Positions 9,082 to 18,310 of a stretch of 64,000 bases of DNA are shown here, piece by piece. Position numbers and translations under genes: made by a program. Every line of letters begins with the position of its first letter. Within the stretch, counting starts at the first letter, position 1. The notes below the pieces were generated by a model. It saw only the letters and a list, made by a program, of their open reading frames with translations, ran no database searches and was not told the origin of the DNA. This DNA comes from Symbiodinium natans (taxonomy: Eukaryota > Sar > Dinophyceae > Suessiales > Symbiodiniaceae): the NCBI GenBank assembly GCA_905221605.1, contig CAJNDS010002270.1:310001-374000 (forward strand), read 5' to 3'.

Positions 9082-9439
9082 TCACCAAGTCAGGGGGTCG
9101 GAATAGGTACTAACTAAATAGTCCCTTATTTATGGGTGCCTTTGTAATTTATACTATCAGAACCCCCAAAGCCCTATTCGAATTTTTCAAGGCCCTATAG
9201 TAGTCCCCCAGACCTTCTGGCCAGAAACCACCCTAATCCCTAGGACTACAAGCATGTAGTTTCTTGGGTACTTAAAACCTGCTTATACCTGCAGTTATAA
9301 CCCATTTATAAGCCCCCCTTAAGTACCCTAGTTTTGATATAATTGGGTTCTCAGTGTCATAATTGGGTCACGAAGTACCCTGAACCTCCAAAGCACCCAC
9401 GAACTTCGGAGGCCAAGATCCCGAGGCCCAATCGGAAGG

Positions 9440-9545
9440 TTTAGGGTTCAGGGTTCAGGGTTCAGGGTTTAGGGTTTAGGGTTTAGGGTTTAGGGTTTAG
9501 GGTTTAGGATTTCGGGTTTGGGGTTTAGGGTTTAGGGTTTTGGGT
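9440..9545 (+). repeat. Telomeric array, TTCAGGG then TTTAGGG
   Basis: Three TTCAGGG units, then TTTAGGG units with decay at the right. The DNA at 9600-9690 contains an imperfect 50-bp direct repeat starting ATAGTCC. Confidence 0.85.
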
Positions 9546-9731
9546 TGAATTAGGGTTTAGGATTTCGGCTTGGGTTTCGGGTCAAGGGCTTCAGGCCTAG
9601 ATAGGGCCTGGAGCAAAAAAATAGTCCTGTTATTACCCTTATAAGGGAGAATATAACATAATAGTCCCTATATTACCCTCAGAAGGAAGAATATTTTCTT
9701 GATTTTCTTCTCGGATTTCGGGATAACTCAG

Positions 9732-9795
9732 GGTGCGGAGCTTGCGTACCCCAGGCCCAAAATCCGCGCTTACACCCAAATTAAAACCCGATGTA
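9732..9795 (+). CDS. Candidate exon, unknown protein
   Basis: After GATAACTCAG the frame reads GAELAYPRPKIRAYTQIKTR, then fades into degenerate CCCTAAA translation. The right boundary is unclear. Confidence 0.35.
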
Positions 9796-9925
9796 AACCC
9801 AACATAAATCCTACACAAGCCCTAAACCCCAAGCCCCAACATCTGCGCTTAAACCCTAATTGTGCTCCAAACCCTCAACCCGATACCCTGAACCTTAAAC
9901 CCTAAACCCTGAACGCTACAAACAG

Positions 9926-10011
9926 GGAGCATCCCGGCTGCGAGAGATCGTCGGGCAGCTGCGAGATAAAGTACTGCGACGCCCGGGAGTGCGCCTTGGC
10001 CTGGACTTGGG
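9926..10011 (+). CDS. Candidate exon, unknown protein
   Basis: The acceptor CTACAAACAG ends at 9925. Frame GASRLREIVGQLRDKVLRRP then GVRLGLDL, up to the G|GT at the start of the ITS. Strongly helix-like basic/hydrophobic pattern. Family unknown. Confidence 0.45.
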
Positions 10012-10323
10012 GTTTAGGGTTAAGGGTTTAGGGTTTAGGGGTTAGGGTTTAGGCTTTAGGGTTTGGGGTTTAGGATTTAGGGTTTAGGGTTTAGGGTTTA
10101 CTTCCTTGATTAAGTTTAGGGGGATAAGTTGTACATACTTTACATAGTCCCTTTAGACCTGAGTAGCCCCCAAATAACCCTTAAATAACCCCGGAGGATT
10201 TAGGGGTGGAGAGGGTTTAAGGTCTTTTTTCGGGTGCGGGGGGGAGGGGGGGGGGGGTTAGGGTTGTCAATGTGCTTCAGGGCTTTGCACTCTCAAATCT
10301 CCAGAATAACCCCCCCCCCCCCC

Positions 10324-10413
10324 TAGGGTTTAGGGTTTAGGGTTTAGGGTTTAGGGTTTAGGGTTTAGGGTTTAGGGTTTAGGGTTTAGGGTTTAGGGTT
10401 TAGGGTTTAGGGT
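10324..10413 (+). repeat. Telomeric array, TTTAGGG
   Basis: About 13 perfect units right after a run of C. Further units flank it at 10013-10100. Confidence 0.9.
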
Positions 10414-10454
10414 TTACACCGGTTGCCTGAGGGTTGAGGGTTTAGGGTTTAGGG

Positions 10455-10562
10455 TTACTGTACTTGTAACTGTACTTATATCCATACCAGGGCACGAAAG
10501 GGGGCTTATCGGCGGGTTATAAGTACAGTTATCTGGTTAATAAGTACCATGAACCTCCAAAT
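10455..10562. mobile_element. Foldback element family A, left end lost
   Basis: The right arm ends AATAAGTACCATGAACCTCC as in other copies. The left arm starts abruptly next to TTTAGGG units, so its end was probably replaced or cut by the ITS. Confidence 0.6.
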
Positions 10563-10589
10563 AGGGTAAAAACTTGATGTTAGGACCCT

Positions 10590-10763
10590 AAGCCCTAAAC
10601 CCTAAACCCTAAACCCTAAACCCTAAACCCTAAACCCAAAAACCCTTAGGGTAGGCTCTGGGTCCCAGCGGCCTGGGTGAACCTCCAAGTACTTCTGAGC
10701 CTACCCTAAGGGTTTTAGAGTTTAGGGTTTAGGGTTTAGGGTTTAGGGTTTAGGGTTTAGGGT
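10590..10763. repeat. Foldback with telomeric arms
   Basis: CCCTAAA units on the left and TTTAGGG units on the right surround a perfect 18-bp inverted repeat (10641-10658 and 10697-10714, GAGCCTACCCTAAGGGTT). The loop is 38 bp. The whole could fold into one long hairpin. Confidence 0.8.
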
Positions 10764-11044
10764 CAATCCAGCTGATCTGGCCAAGGCGATTGCATGGTGG
10801 TGAAAGTGAAGACTCTGGGCCATGACGCAGCCCTAAACCCTCAACCCTATATCCTAAACCCTAACTTCTCGGCTACAAGAGGCTTCCCTTTGCTGTATAG
10901 CTGTGTAAGCCCTGTAAGCCCTGGCCCCAGCCTTTTGTTTGCAGCTTGAACTCTAAACTCTAAACTCCAAGCCCCAGCCCCTAAACCCTAAAGCCTAAAG
11001 CCGCACTAGACAAGGTTTCTTTCTGGCATGCCGAAGCCATAAAC

Positions 11045-11103
11045 ATGGGAATCCTGGAAGAAACAAGCCGAAAGGCCTTCGCCCAACCCCATAAAGCCAG
11101 CTT
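11045..11103 (+). CDS. Candidate exon, unknown protein
   Basis: Frame INMGILEETSRKAFAQPHKA, ending at TTTAGGG-like DNA. One other frame is open. Between 10764 and 11040 I see only short spacers and decayed telomeric units. Confidence 0.3.
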
Positions 11104-11451
11104 AGGGTTTGGAGGGTAGAGGTTTTAGAGGGTTGAGAGGTTTTCCAGGCTTAGGGAGGTTGAGGTTTTCGTAGGCTTTCGTCAATTTTATTCAGGGTTG
11201 GGATGCTTAGGGTTTAGGAGGGTTTAGGGTTTAGAGTTTAGGGTTTAGGGTTTAGGGCTTAAAAGGGCTCAATTCAAAACACCCCCATGGTTGAAAGGTT
11301 TTGTGGTTCCTTTTCTTCTTGAATTCCCGGGCCAAGGCTAAGGATTTGGGATTTAGGGTTTTGGGGTTCAAAGTTTATAGGGTTTCAGGATTACTAAACC
11401 GGGGGGGTGGGGGGGGGGGGGGGCGTATGCCGACTTTGTAGGTCCTTTCAG

Positions 11452-11514
11452 GGGTCTGGGTCCGGATTTGGGGCCAAGACGCACGACGTCCCAGTTCCTG
11501 ACGAAGCACCTTAG
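11452..11514 (+). CDS. Candidate exon, unknown protein
   Basis: After GGTCCTTTCAG the frame reads GSGSGFGAKTHDVPVPDEAP and stops at TAG. Good acceptor, terminal-exon-like. Confidence 0.35.
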   Translation, partial: GSGSGFGAKTHDVPVPDEAP

Positions 11515-11529
11515 GCACGCACAGACCCT

Positions 11530-11663
11530 GCTTGGTGGTTCAGGGTACTTATACCCCCAATGATAACTGTACCCATAAGCCCCCTAAGTCCCCCGAGCCC
11601 TCTAAGTAGGTTATAAGTTCACTTATAGTTGGGGTTGTAAGTACCCATGAACCTCCGAGTACA
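11530..11663. mobile_element. Foldback element family A
   Basis: GGTTCAGGGTACTTA at the left and TAAGTACCCATGAACCTCC at the right, with internal ATAACTGTACCCATAAGCCC and its counterpart. About 134 bp. Confidence 0.65.
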
Positions 11664-11691
11664 CCCTCCCACCCATGACCAGCGTGACAAT

Positions 11692-11804
11692 AGCTGGGTT
11701 GTGCTTTGGGACAACTTGTCACTTCCCTTCTTCCCTAAACCCTAAACCCCAAAACCCTAAACCCAAAACCCTAAAACCTAAAGGGTTCAAAGCACAACTC
11801 AGCT
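11692..11804. repeat. Inverted repeat enclosing CCCTAAA
   Basis: AGCTGGGTTGTGCTTTG (11692-11708) faces its complement with one mismatch (11788-11804). CCCTAAA units lie between them. Confidence 0.7.
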
Positions 11805-11847
11805 AGCAGAAATGGCAAGACTTCAACCATAAAGTAACAACTCAGGA

Positions 11848-11947
11848 AACCCTAGACACCCTAAACCCTAAACCCTAGACCCTAGACCCTAGACCCTAAA
11901 CCCTAAACCCTAAACCCTAAACCCTAAACCCTAAACCCTAAACCCTA
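11848..11947 (-). repeat. Telomeric array, CCCTAAA
   Basis: About 14 units with a block of CCCTAGA in the middle. Confidence 0.9.
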
Positions 11948-11956
11948 GCAACTTAG

Positions 11957-12014
11957 GAAGTGCGGTGGGCACCTCAACATCTTCACCGAAGCTTTCTGGG
12001 TGCCCGGGCTTAGG
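11957..12014 (+). CDS. Candidate exon, unknown protein
   Basis: Acceptor AACTTAG ends at 11956. Frame KCGGHLNIFTEAFWV then PGL, ending CTTAG|GTTTCT. One other frame is open. A run of about 21 G lies at 12125-12145. Confidence 0.35.
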
Positions 12015-12579
12015 TTTCTTGGGAGCGGGTAGCTGGGTTGAGTGGCTGAAAGAGTGCCCTTCGCACTTTTTGGGATACTGTAATCCCCCATAGAACTGAA
12101 AGTGTACACTTTTTCTTTTTTTTCGGGGGGGGGGGGGGGGGGGGGTGCGAACTCAGCAACTAAGTCAGGCTTGAGGGTTCTAGGGCTTCGGGGCCTTAGG
12201 GTGCAAGAAAGGTCGGGAGATATTGGCGAATAGGGTTTAGGGTTTAGGGTTTAGGGTTTAGGGTTTAGGGTTTGAAGTTCATTGTCTGTTGGTACAGGGC
12301 TTATGGGGGAGGGGGTGGGAACCCGAAACCCCAAACCCGAAACCCCAATGAGTTAGGCTCTATTCGATGTTTTGTGGGACTTGCGAATCGGAGTAGTCCG
12401 GCTCCAGATACGAATCCTCGGAGGCTACTCTCCGTAATGGACTCCGTAGCGTAGTTCTTTGAATGAGGCTCTCTCTTTTTGGGATCCCCGTTCTTGTTGT
12501 TGTACGGCACCCCTCATAAGAAGGACCCCAAAAAGTTGCCAAAAAGGGATGCAAATTTAGAGGACTACCCATGTGCAAC

Positions 12580-12668
12580 ATGAAACCTAAACCCTAAACC
12601 CGAAACCCTAAACCCGAAACCCTAAACCCTAAGCCCTAAACCCTAAACCCTAAACCCTAAACCCTAAA
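12580..12668 (-). repeat. Telomeric array, CCCTAAA
   Basis: About 12 units, with CCCGAAA variants at the left. A + array of about six units is at 12231-12272. The spacer 12273-12579 is unique, with overlapping short frames on both strands and no clear gene. Confidence 0.85.
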
Positions 12669-12682
12669 CGTCTTGGCTCCAG

Positions 12683-12730
12683 AGCCAGGTCTTCTTTGCA
12701 AGAAATAGCGAAAAGCGGAGGGGAGATTCG
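12683..12730 (+). CDS. Candidate exon, basic
   Basis: After CTTGGCTCCAG the frame reads SQVFFARNSEKRRGDS, with ATTC|GTAGGC or the following TAG as the end. Confidence 0.3.
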
Positions 12731-12832
12731 TAGGCGCAACAGTAGGCAGCGCACATGTCTAAGAATGGTTTCACGGACGGTTGATCTACGGGTTGTTTCA
12801 TGGGTTTAGGGGTTTAAGGTTTAGGGTTTAGG

Positions 12833-12937
12833 GCCCCTTATTACTATGGACTCTTGCATTCTTTGTAGAGTTATGGATTGTGGGCCCTTGTGTTGCGTCG
12901 GGTATATAAGGGGTCCCCGTTTAAGGGACCATGTAAC
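12833..12937. mobile_element. Foldback-like element family F
   Basis: Contains GGGCCCTTG and GGTATATAAGGGGTCCCC and ends TTTAAGGGACCATG. Copies at 13486-13577 and 32629-32727 share these blocks in the same order. Confidence 0.55.
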
Positions 12938-13199
12938 TACCCTAAGAACCTGGAGGTTCACGAGCTGGGTTTAGGGTTAAGGGTTAGGGTTTAGTAATTT
13001 AGGGTTTAGGGTTTAGGGATAGGGTTCAGGGTTCAGGGTTTAGGGTTTAGGATGCAGGTGCCTAAACCCTGAGTTGACTAAACCGAACCAAACCCTAAGG
13101 CCTAAACCCTGAACCCCAAACGCTTTACCTAGCAAACTCTGAACCCTAAACCCTAAACCCTAAACCCTAAACCCTTGAGCCCCCAAAGCCCCTTCGCAG

Positions 13200-13268
13200 G
13201 ACCAGGACCCAAAAGCCAAGGGTCCGAACCAGCGGCACTTCTGGCGGGGTATTCGCGTCTTGGCTTAG
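13200..13268 (+). CDS. Candidate exon, unknown protein
   Basis: Acceptor CCCTTCGCAG ends at 13199. The 22-codon frame DQDPKAKGPNQRHFWRGIRV then LA ends at TAG where the ITS begins. Confidence 0.4.
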   Translation, partial: DQDPKAKGPNQRHFWRGIRVLA

Positions 13269-13299
13269 TTTAGGGTTTAGGGTTTAGGGTTTAGGGTTT

Positions 13300-13388
13300 A
13301 GGGTGTAGGGTGTAGGGTGTAGGGTGTAGGGTGTAGGGTGTAGGGTGTAGGGTGTAGGGTGTAGGGTGTAGGGTGTAGGGTGTAGGGT
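13300..13388 (+). repeat. Homogeneous TGTAGGG run
   Basis: About 13 identical TGTAGGG units directly follow normal TTTAGGG units (13265-13299). The junction is sharp. Confidence 0.95.
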
Positions 13389-13485
13389 TGTTCTTCTTCG
13401 GTGTTTAGGCGTTAGGGTTTGGTTTAGGGATTTAGGGTTCGGAGTTTGGGATTCATAAGGTTTCGGTTTGTAGCGTTCAGGCGTT

Positions 13486-13577
13486 ACATGGTCCCTTAGT
13501 TTGGTCCCTTACCTTCTCTCAAAGGGTTCTGAAGTATGGGCCCTTGGGTATATAAGGCGTCCCCATTCAAGGGCCTC
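13486..13577. mobile_element. Foldback-like element family F
   Basis: Begins ATGGTCCCTTAG and contains TATGGGCCCTTGGGTATATA and CCATTCAAGGGCC, matching 12833-12937. Confidence 0.55.
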
Positions 13578-13592
13578 TAGGGTTTAGGGTTT

Positions 13593-13678
13593 TGGGTATC
13601 CCCTAGAAACCCGATTATCCTCCACCTAACCCACCTTGCTAACCCTATGTACTAAGTCAACGGGCTTCCAAGTATACA
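13593..13678. mobile_element. Family D element, partial
   Basis: Shares CCACCTAACCCACCTTGCTA and TACTAAGTCAACGGGCTT with the D copies at 16143-16241 and 41029-41133. Confidence 0.45.
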
Positions 13679-13825
13679 CCCTAGACATCCCAACGAGCGT
13701 GCTGTTTTAAGACGTTGACGGCTTTCCTGACGTTGGTGACTGCTTGCACTTGAGATGCTGAGCCCGAAACCCCTAAACCAAAAACCCTAAACCCCTAAAC
13801 CCTAAACCCTAGAAACCCCTGAACC

Positions 13826-14062
13826 CCAAATCCTGGAAGTCCTCCAGCCCCGAAGGCCCGTCATACCAAAGCCTCCCAGGCGTGCAGTACTACGACCCTA
13901 AATCCTAGACCCTAACCCTAAACCCTAAACCCTAAACCCTAAACCCTAAACTCTCAGGCGTGCAGTACTACGACCCTTCCCACTGGGGGCAGATTGCCCT
14001 GGATGGTGGAAAGGCACTCGAGTCCACCCTCAGCTGCGCCTGGCTGGTGAAGCAAGGGCTTC
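13826..14062 (+). CDS. Exon split by a direct-repeat-flanked telomeric insert
   Basis: The left part (13826-13899) reads WKSSSPEGPSYQSLPGVQYY and DP. The right part, after the repeated segment, continues SHWGQIALDGGKALESTLSC then AWLVKQG. A 78-nt step between the two copies of a 23-bp direct repeat joins them in one frame. The insert starts AG|GC and ends CAG, so it could be a GC-AG intron. The protein family is not recognised. Confidence 0.5.
13900..13954 (-). repeat. CCCTAAA insertion flanked by a 23-bp direct repeat
   Basis: CAGGCGTGCAGTACTACGAC plus CCT occurs at 13877-13899 and 13955-13977. Between them are about seven CCCTAAA-type units. Confidence 0.9.
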
Positions 14063-14369
14063 GGGGGAATTCTGGGTCTCAGGGACTTTCGGATTAGGGT
14101 TTCGGGTTTTTGGCTTTAGGGTGTAGTGTTTGTATCTTTGTAGGGTTTGTCAGATTTCTTCAGGGTATATTAAGGAGCTGACAGGTCTAGGGAGCGGGCA
14201 AGGACTACATACTGTGTTTAGGGTGGAGGGTTTAGGGATGCGGGCAAATGTATTCCTGGCTTTGGGGAATACGAGGAGTTAAAACCCTAAACCCTAAACC
14301 CTAAAGAGTGTCCATTCTGGTTTCCTTTTTTTGTTTGTTGCCGTGGCCATGCTGGGGTGGGGTTTTAGG

Positions 14370-14440
14370 GGGAAAGGAGGGTTTAGGGTTTAGGGTTTCG
14401 GGTTTAGGGTTTAGGGTTTCGGGTTTAGGGTTTAGGGTTG
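14370..14440 (+). repeat. TTTAGGG array with TTTCGGG variants
   Basis: TTTCGGG recurs at regular positions between normal units. A short CCCTAAA block is at 14282-14306. The DNA at 14063-14280 is TTTAGGG-derived or unique with no gene seen. Confidence 0.8.
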
Positions 14441-14555
14441 CGGGTTAAGGGTTTAGGGCTAGGGCTTTCGAGTTTAGGCGGTACGCATGTGCCCTCTCAT
14501 AGCGCTGGAGGAAAGGGGGGGGGGGTACCAGACCTCAAAGCTTGCTGAAGTTCAG

Positions 14556-14618
14556 GGTTGAGGTGGTACAGACCTACTGCCCAAGCACCCAGCCGATGTC
14601 CATCTTCAAGCTTCTTTG
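14556..14618 (+). CDS. Candidate exon, unknown protein
   Basis: After TGAAGTTCAG the frame reads VEVVQTYCPSTQPMSIFKLL and then enters a T tract. Good composition. The right boundary is lost in the homopolymer. Confidence 0.35.
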
Positions 14619-14619
14619 T

Positions 14620-14661
14620 TTTTTTTTTTTTTTTTTTTTTTTTTTGGGGGGGGGGGGGGGG
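14620..14661. repeat. Poly-T / poly-G junction
   Basis: About 25 T followed directly by about 16 G. The same T-then-G arrangement is seen at 12111-12145 and 26376-26457. Confidence 0.9.
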
Positions 14662-14755
14662 ATGGGAATACGAACTTGGCTCGCCCGCAATCCTGCAATC
14701 TGCCCGGGATCCTATACTACCCGACCTGAACTGGGGTTTAGAGCCTGGGATTTAG

Positions 14756-14845
14756 CAGGGCCCGTGCTTGTATGGAGTGATATTACAGTGGGAGCAGCAA
14801 TTGGACCTTCTTGATGGCAATCCACGAGCGCCCAGCCGCCGATGA
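14756..14845 (+). CDS. Candidate exon, unknown protein
   Basis: After GGGATTTAG the frame reads QGPCLYGVILQWEQQLDLLD then GNPRAPSRR and TGA. A minus frame overlaps, but the acceptor favours +. Confidence 0.4.
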   Translation, partial: QGPCLYGVILQWEQQLDLLDGNPRAPSRR

Positions 14846-14987
14846 TCCGATGCAGGATTGCCCCAATTGAACCGCCTACGCCACAAATAGCCCACAAACC
14901 CTAAACCCTAAACCCCAAACCCTAAACCCCTGACCCTAAACCCTAAACCCTAAACCCTAAACCCTGAACCCTAAATCAAGGTATGGA

Positions 14988-15053
14988 GCCCAAAGGATGC
15001 AGCTGCTCCGAGAGCCTGGGACAAAAAACTCGAGGCTTTGGAAGTTGCTTAGT
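14988..15053 (+). CDS. Candidate exon, charged helix
   Basis: Frame SPKDAAAPRAWDKKLEALEV then A and TAG, between a CCCTAAA array (14896-14978) and TTTAGGG units (15053-15186). All forward frames are partly open, but this is the most protein-like. Confidence 0.35.
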
Positions 15054-15186
15054 TTAGGGTTCAGGGTTTAGGGTTTAGGGTTTAGGGTTTAGAGTTTAGG
15101 GTTTTGGGTTCAGGGTTTTAGGGTTTAGGGTTTGGGGTATGGGGTTTAGGGCTTAGGGCTTGGGGCTTGGGGTTTAGGGTTTAGGG
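15053..15186 (+). repeat. TTTAGGG array, decayed in the middle
   Basis: About 19 units with TTCAGGG, CTTAGGG and TTGGGG variants. Confidence 0.8.
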
Positions 15187-15188
15187 TA

Positions 15189-15234
15189 GCAGCACCTACC
15201 GAGAGAACCTTGCCTCCATGTCCCCTGAAGCTTG
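15189..15234 (+). CDS. Candidate micro-exon
   Basis: Right after TTTAGGGTAG the frame reads STYRENLASMSPEA and TGA. Confidence 0.25.
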
Positions 15235-15317
15235 AAGGAAACCACAAGCCCGAAACCCCAAACCCTAAACCCAACACCCCAAACCCTAAAGGCCCTAATC
15301 CCCAAGCCCTTACCCTA

Positions 15318-15420
15318 AGGGTCCATGTACCTCGTGATTACATAACGTGGGCCCCGACATCCCAATATAGGAGCCGCTTTCAGGCCCAAGTATTCTCTAT
15401 TTAGGTACATGGACTCTTTG
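15318..15420. mobile_element. Foldback element family E
   Basis: GGTCCATGTACCTCG at the left and TTAGGTACATGGACTC at the right are inverted repeats. About 103 bp, non-coding. Relatives at 32253 and 33286. Confidence 0.65.
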
Positions 15421-15789
15421 GGCTATATAAGCTCCAGAATTCACGGCGTCGGCCAGGAATGGGGAACCTAACCCTAAACCCTAAACCCTACCCCCCCCCC
15501 CCCCCAACCCCCAACCCCAAACCCTAAACTCGGTATGGGGAACCAAGAGCTCAAAGGCCGCATGCTTTTTTTTGGCCGAGGACGGCTTGAAGGTTTTTTT
15601 TTGCCGCACCCACCCCCTCACAGCGTGAGCTTATCCAGGGGGGTGTGGGGTTTGGGGCTTAGGGCTTGGGGATTGGGGTTTAGGGTTTAGGGTTATGGTG
15701 TTGGGGGGTCCGGTAGATGTTCAACAATGTACCATACCCAGAAAGTAGGCACCCTTTCTAGGAAGCGGCCCAGTTCTCGGCCTCAGTCT

Positions 15790-15985
15790 AGTTCGGCTTT
15801 ATTAAGAGAGGGTTTACAGTTGAATCCGATTACGGCTATTGCTGGTTGAAATAAACCTCAGATTTGGCAAAACGTCGAAATCAGGCTTGAATTTGTCAGC
15901 GCTTAAGATTGCTTTAGCTGAGGGTTTATTTGTGCTCAGAGACTCCCTACACCCGAAAACCCTAGCCCTCTTATTAAGATCACTT
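15790..15985. mobile_element. Foldback element, unclassified
   Basis: TTTATTAAGAGAGGGTTTAC at the left faces AACCCTAGCCCTCTTATTAA at the right. The frame through it (SALKIALAEGLFVLRDSL) may be accidental. Confidence 0.45.
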
Positions 15986-16011
15986 CGGGGAACAACCCTC
16001 AACCCCAAGCC

Positions 16012-16102
16012 CTCAACAGCGTCTGTGGGGGGTGACCCAAGGAGCCAGTGGTTTTCGTGGTCTTACGCAACTCCGCTGCAGCTTCACCCAGAGAAGCACT
16101 AA
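16012..16102 (+). CDS. Candidate exon, unknown protein
   Basis: The frame from about 16018 reads SVGGDPRSQWFSWSYATPLQ then LHPEKH and TAA. Rich in Trp and Tyr. A possible acceptor, CCTCAACAG, ends at 16019, which would trim the first residues. Confidence 0.35.
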
Positions 16103-16142
16103 GGAGTGTTTAGGGTTTTTGGTTAGGGTTTAGGGTTGTCTT

Positions 16143-16241
16143 GGAAGCCCTTTTGACTTAGTAAGAGGGTCAGCAAGGTGGGTTATGGGGACTATACTAT
16201 ATAGGGATACTAAGTAGGCTTGCTAAGTCAAAAGAGCTTTA
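16143..16241. mobile_element. Foldback element family D
   Basis: GAAGCCCTTTTGACTTAGTA and TGCTAAGTCAAAAGAGCTTT are inverted repeats with few mismatches. About 99 bp. Confidence 0.65.
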
Positions 16242-16289
16242 GGGGTACGCGTCAGGGTACGGCACCTTAGGGGCTCGAGTTCAGAATGC

Positions 16290-17215
16290 TCTGCCGATTC
16301 ATGTAACCCCTGCAAACCCTAAACACTACAACCCCTGAAAACTTTCAACCCACAAGCCCGACTTACCCTATGACCAACCCCAGAAACCCTGCAAACGCGG
16401 AAGCCATAGAAGCCTTGAAGCCCTAACAACCCTATAAACCCGCAAACCTTATAAGCACGACGAAGCCCATAAAACCCTAAACCCTAAACCCTAAACCCTA
16501 AACCTGTAAACCCTAAGCCCTAGTCGCCCAATTTCCGAGTCAGCCCAAAAGACCATCAAGACCCTACAACCCTGAAACCCTAAAACCTTAAAACCCAAAC
16601 ACCCCAAAACCCTAAACCCCAAGACCCCTAAACCCTAAGGCAGTAAAACCCTAAAACCCTAAAACCTCTAAACCCTAAAGCCTATAAACCCTAAAACCCT
16701 ACAACCCCTAAACCCTCAAACCCCTAAATCCCGAAAACCCTAAACCCTTAAACCCCGAAACGCCTAAAACCCCGAAACCCCTACAGCCCTAAACCTCTAA
16801 ACCCCTACAACCCTAAAACGCTAAAGCCCTACAACCCTAAACCCTAAACCCCTACAGCCCTAAAACCCCTGAACCCTAAAGCCCTACAACCCTAAAACCC
16901 TAAACCCCTACAACCCCGAAACCCCTAAAACCCCTAAAACCCCTACAACCCTAAAACCCCTACAACCCCGAAACCCCTAAAACCCCTGAAACCCCTACAA
17001 CCCTAAAACCCCTACAACCCTAAAACCCCTACAACCCTAAACCCTGAAACCCCTACAACCCTAAAACCCTAAAGCCCTACAACCCTAAAGCCCCTAAAAC
17101 CCTAAACCCCTAAAGCCCTCAAACCCCTGAAACCCCTAAAACCCCCAAAACCCCCAAAACCCCTCAAACCCCTAAAACCCCTAAAACCCCTGAAGCCCCT
17201 AAAACCCCTAAAACC
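16290..17215 (-). repeat. Decayed telomere-derived repeat field
   Basis: About 925 bp of CCCTAAAA, CCCCTAAA, CCCTACAA and similar units with no sharp array. The CCCTACAACCCTAAAACC pattern recurs many times. No gene. Confidence 0.85.
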
Positions 17216-17222
17216 CAAAAAG

Positions 17223-17299
17223 CTCCTGGAACCTGGGAGCGGTCAGCTGAGGAGCAGCTGGGTGGAAACATCTACTGGGAGCCAGGAGGCCTTGTCTAG
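17223..17299 (+). CDS. Candidate exon, unknown protein
   Basis: Frame LLEPGSGQLRSSWVETSTGS then QEALSR, filling the spacer before the ITS at 17300-17400. No clear acceptor. Confidence 0.35.
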
Positions 17300-17405
17300 G
17301 GTTTAGGGCTTTTGGTTTAGGGTTTGGGGTTAAGGGTTTAGGGTTTAGGGTTTAGGATTTAGGGTTTAGGGTTCAGGGTTTAGGGTTTGGGGCTTAGGGG
17401 TTTAG

Positions 17406-17450
17406 GGATGAGCGTCTGGGATTGCTTCGACAAGGGGCCGAGCGAAGACT
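17406..17450 (+). CDS. Candidate micro-exon
   Basis: Frame GMSVWDCFDKGPSED between TTTAGGG blocks. Confidence 0.25.
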
Positions 17451-17576
17451 TAGGGTTTAGGAATTTAGGATTTAGGGTTTAGGTAGGCTATGTATAAATA
17501 TAAATATACAAAGATGAATATGTATATATATATATATATGTATGCTCGCCCCCCCCCCAATATCTGCGTTTACAGG

Positions 17577-17935
17577 TTTCCCGAACCAAAAACAGCATAT
17601 AAAAACACACCAAAATCAGGATGTCAAAAAGCCCAAACCAAAACAGCAAACAAATACACAAAACCAATTTATTCTAAGACTCTTGGAAAGGTGAATCCAG
17701 GACAGCCCAGACCAAAAAAGCACCAAACAAAAAAATAAGAATTTCCAACTCTTGACATCAAGGGGTCCAAGAGTCTCGGAAGAATGTCTTTTTTGTTGGT
17801 TTTTGTGTTTTGGTTTTTTGTTTCATCTTTCCAAGAGTCTCAGAATCATGCTTCATTGTTGCTTTTATAGTTTTTGTTGGTTTTGGTGATTTTTGGTCTG
17901 GGGGGTGTTGGTTGGCCTGGTTTTGCTTTTTTTAT
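17577..17935. repeat. Large AT-rich foldback
   Basis: ATTCTAAGACTCTTGGAAAG at 17671 pairs with CTTTCCAAGAGTCTCAGAAT (core 17821-17845). The CCAAAACAGC / TTTTGTTGG arms extend outward on both sides. A third CCAAGAGTCTC lies in the loop at 17768. An AT microsatellite and a C run precede it (17520-17558). Nothing coding. Confidence 0.7.
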
Positions 17936-17939
17936 CTTA

Positions 17940-18310
17940 TAGGGAAACACTGCTTGCACACAACCTAGGGAAATACTGTGCCTTTCTAGATAGATAGTGC
18001 TGTACTAGGCAAATATTGAACTAATACTATATGAAAGCGGCGAGTGAGCTATCCTAGCTTTTGTTCATTCATAGACTATCCATTGCAAAACATAGCGATT
18101 GTGCTTGACAATCTACACACAAACTGCACTTTTATAGAAAGATGTTTTTTCTAAGTATTTCGTTCCGTTTCTGGAGAAGTAGCGCTTGTCCCAAGCCCAG
18201 ACAATACTTTTCTAAATACATAGTGCGGCAGAATTTGAGTTTAATATTGCATACAGTAGGGGCATGCTTGGGAGCCTCGGCAATATGAACTCTTTAGAAC
18301 TGTCCATGAA
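17940..18310. other. Unique DNA, nothing recognised
   Basis: AT-moderate, ITS-free DNA with a few short repeats (GGGAAACACTG/GGGAAATACTG). I see no gene. Confidence 0.4.
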
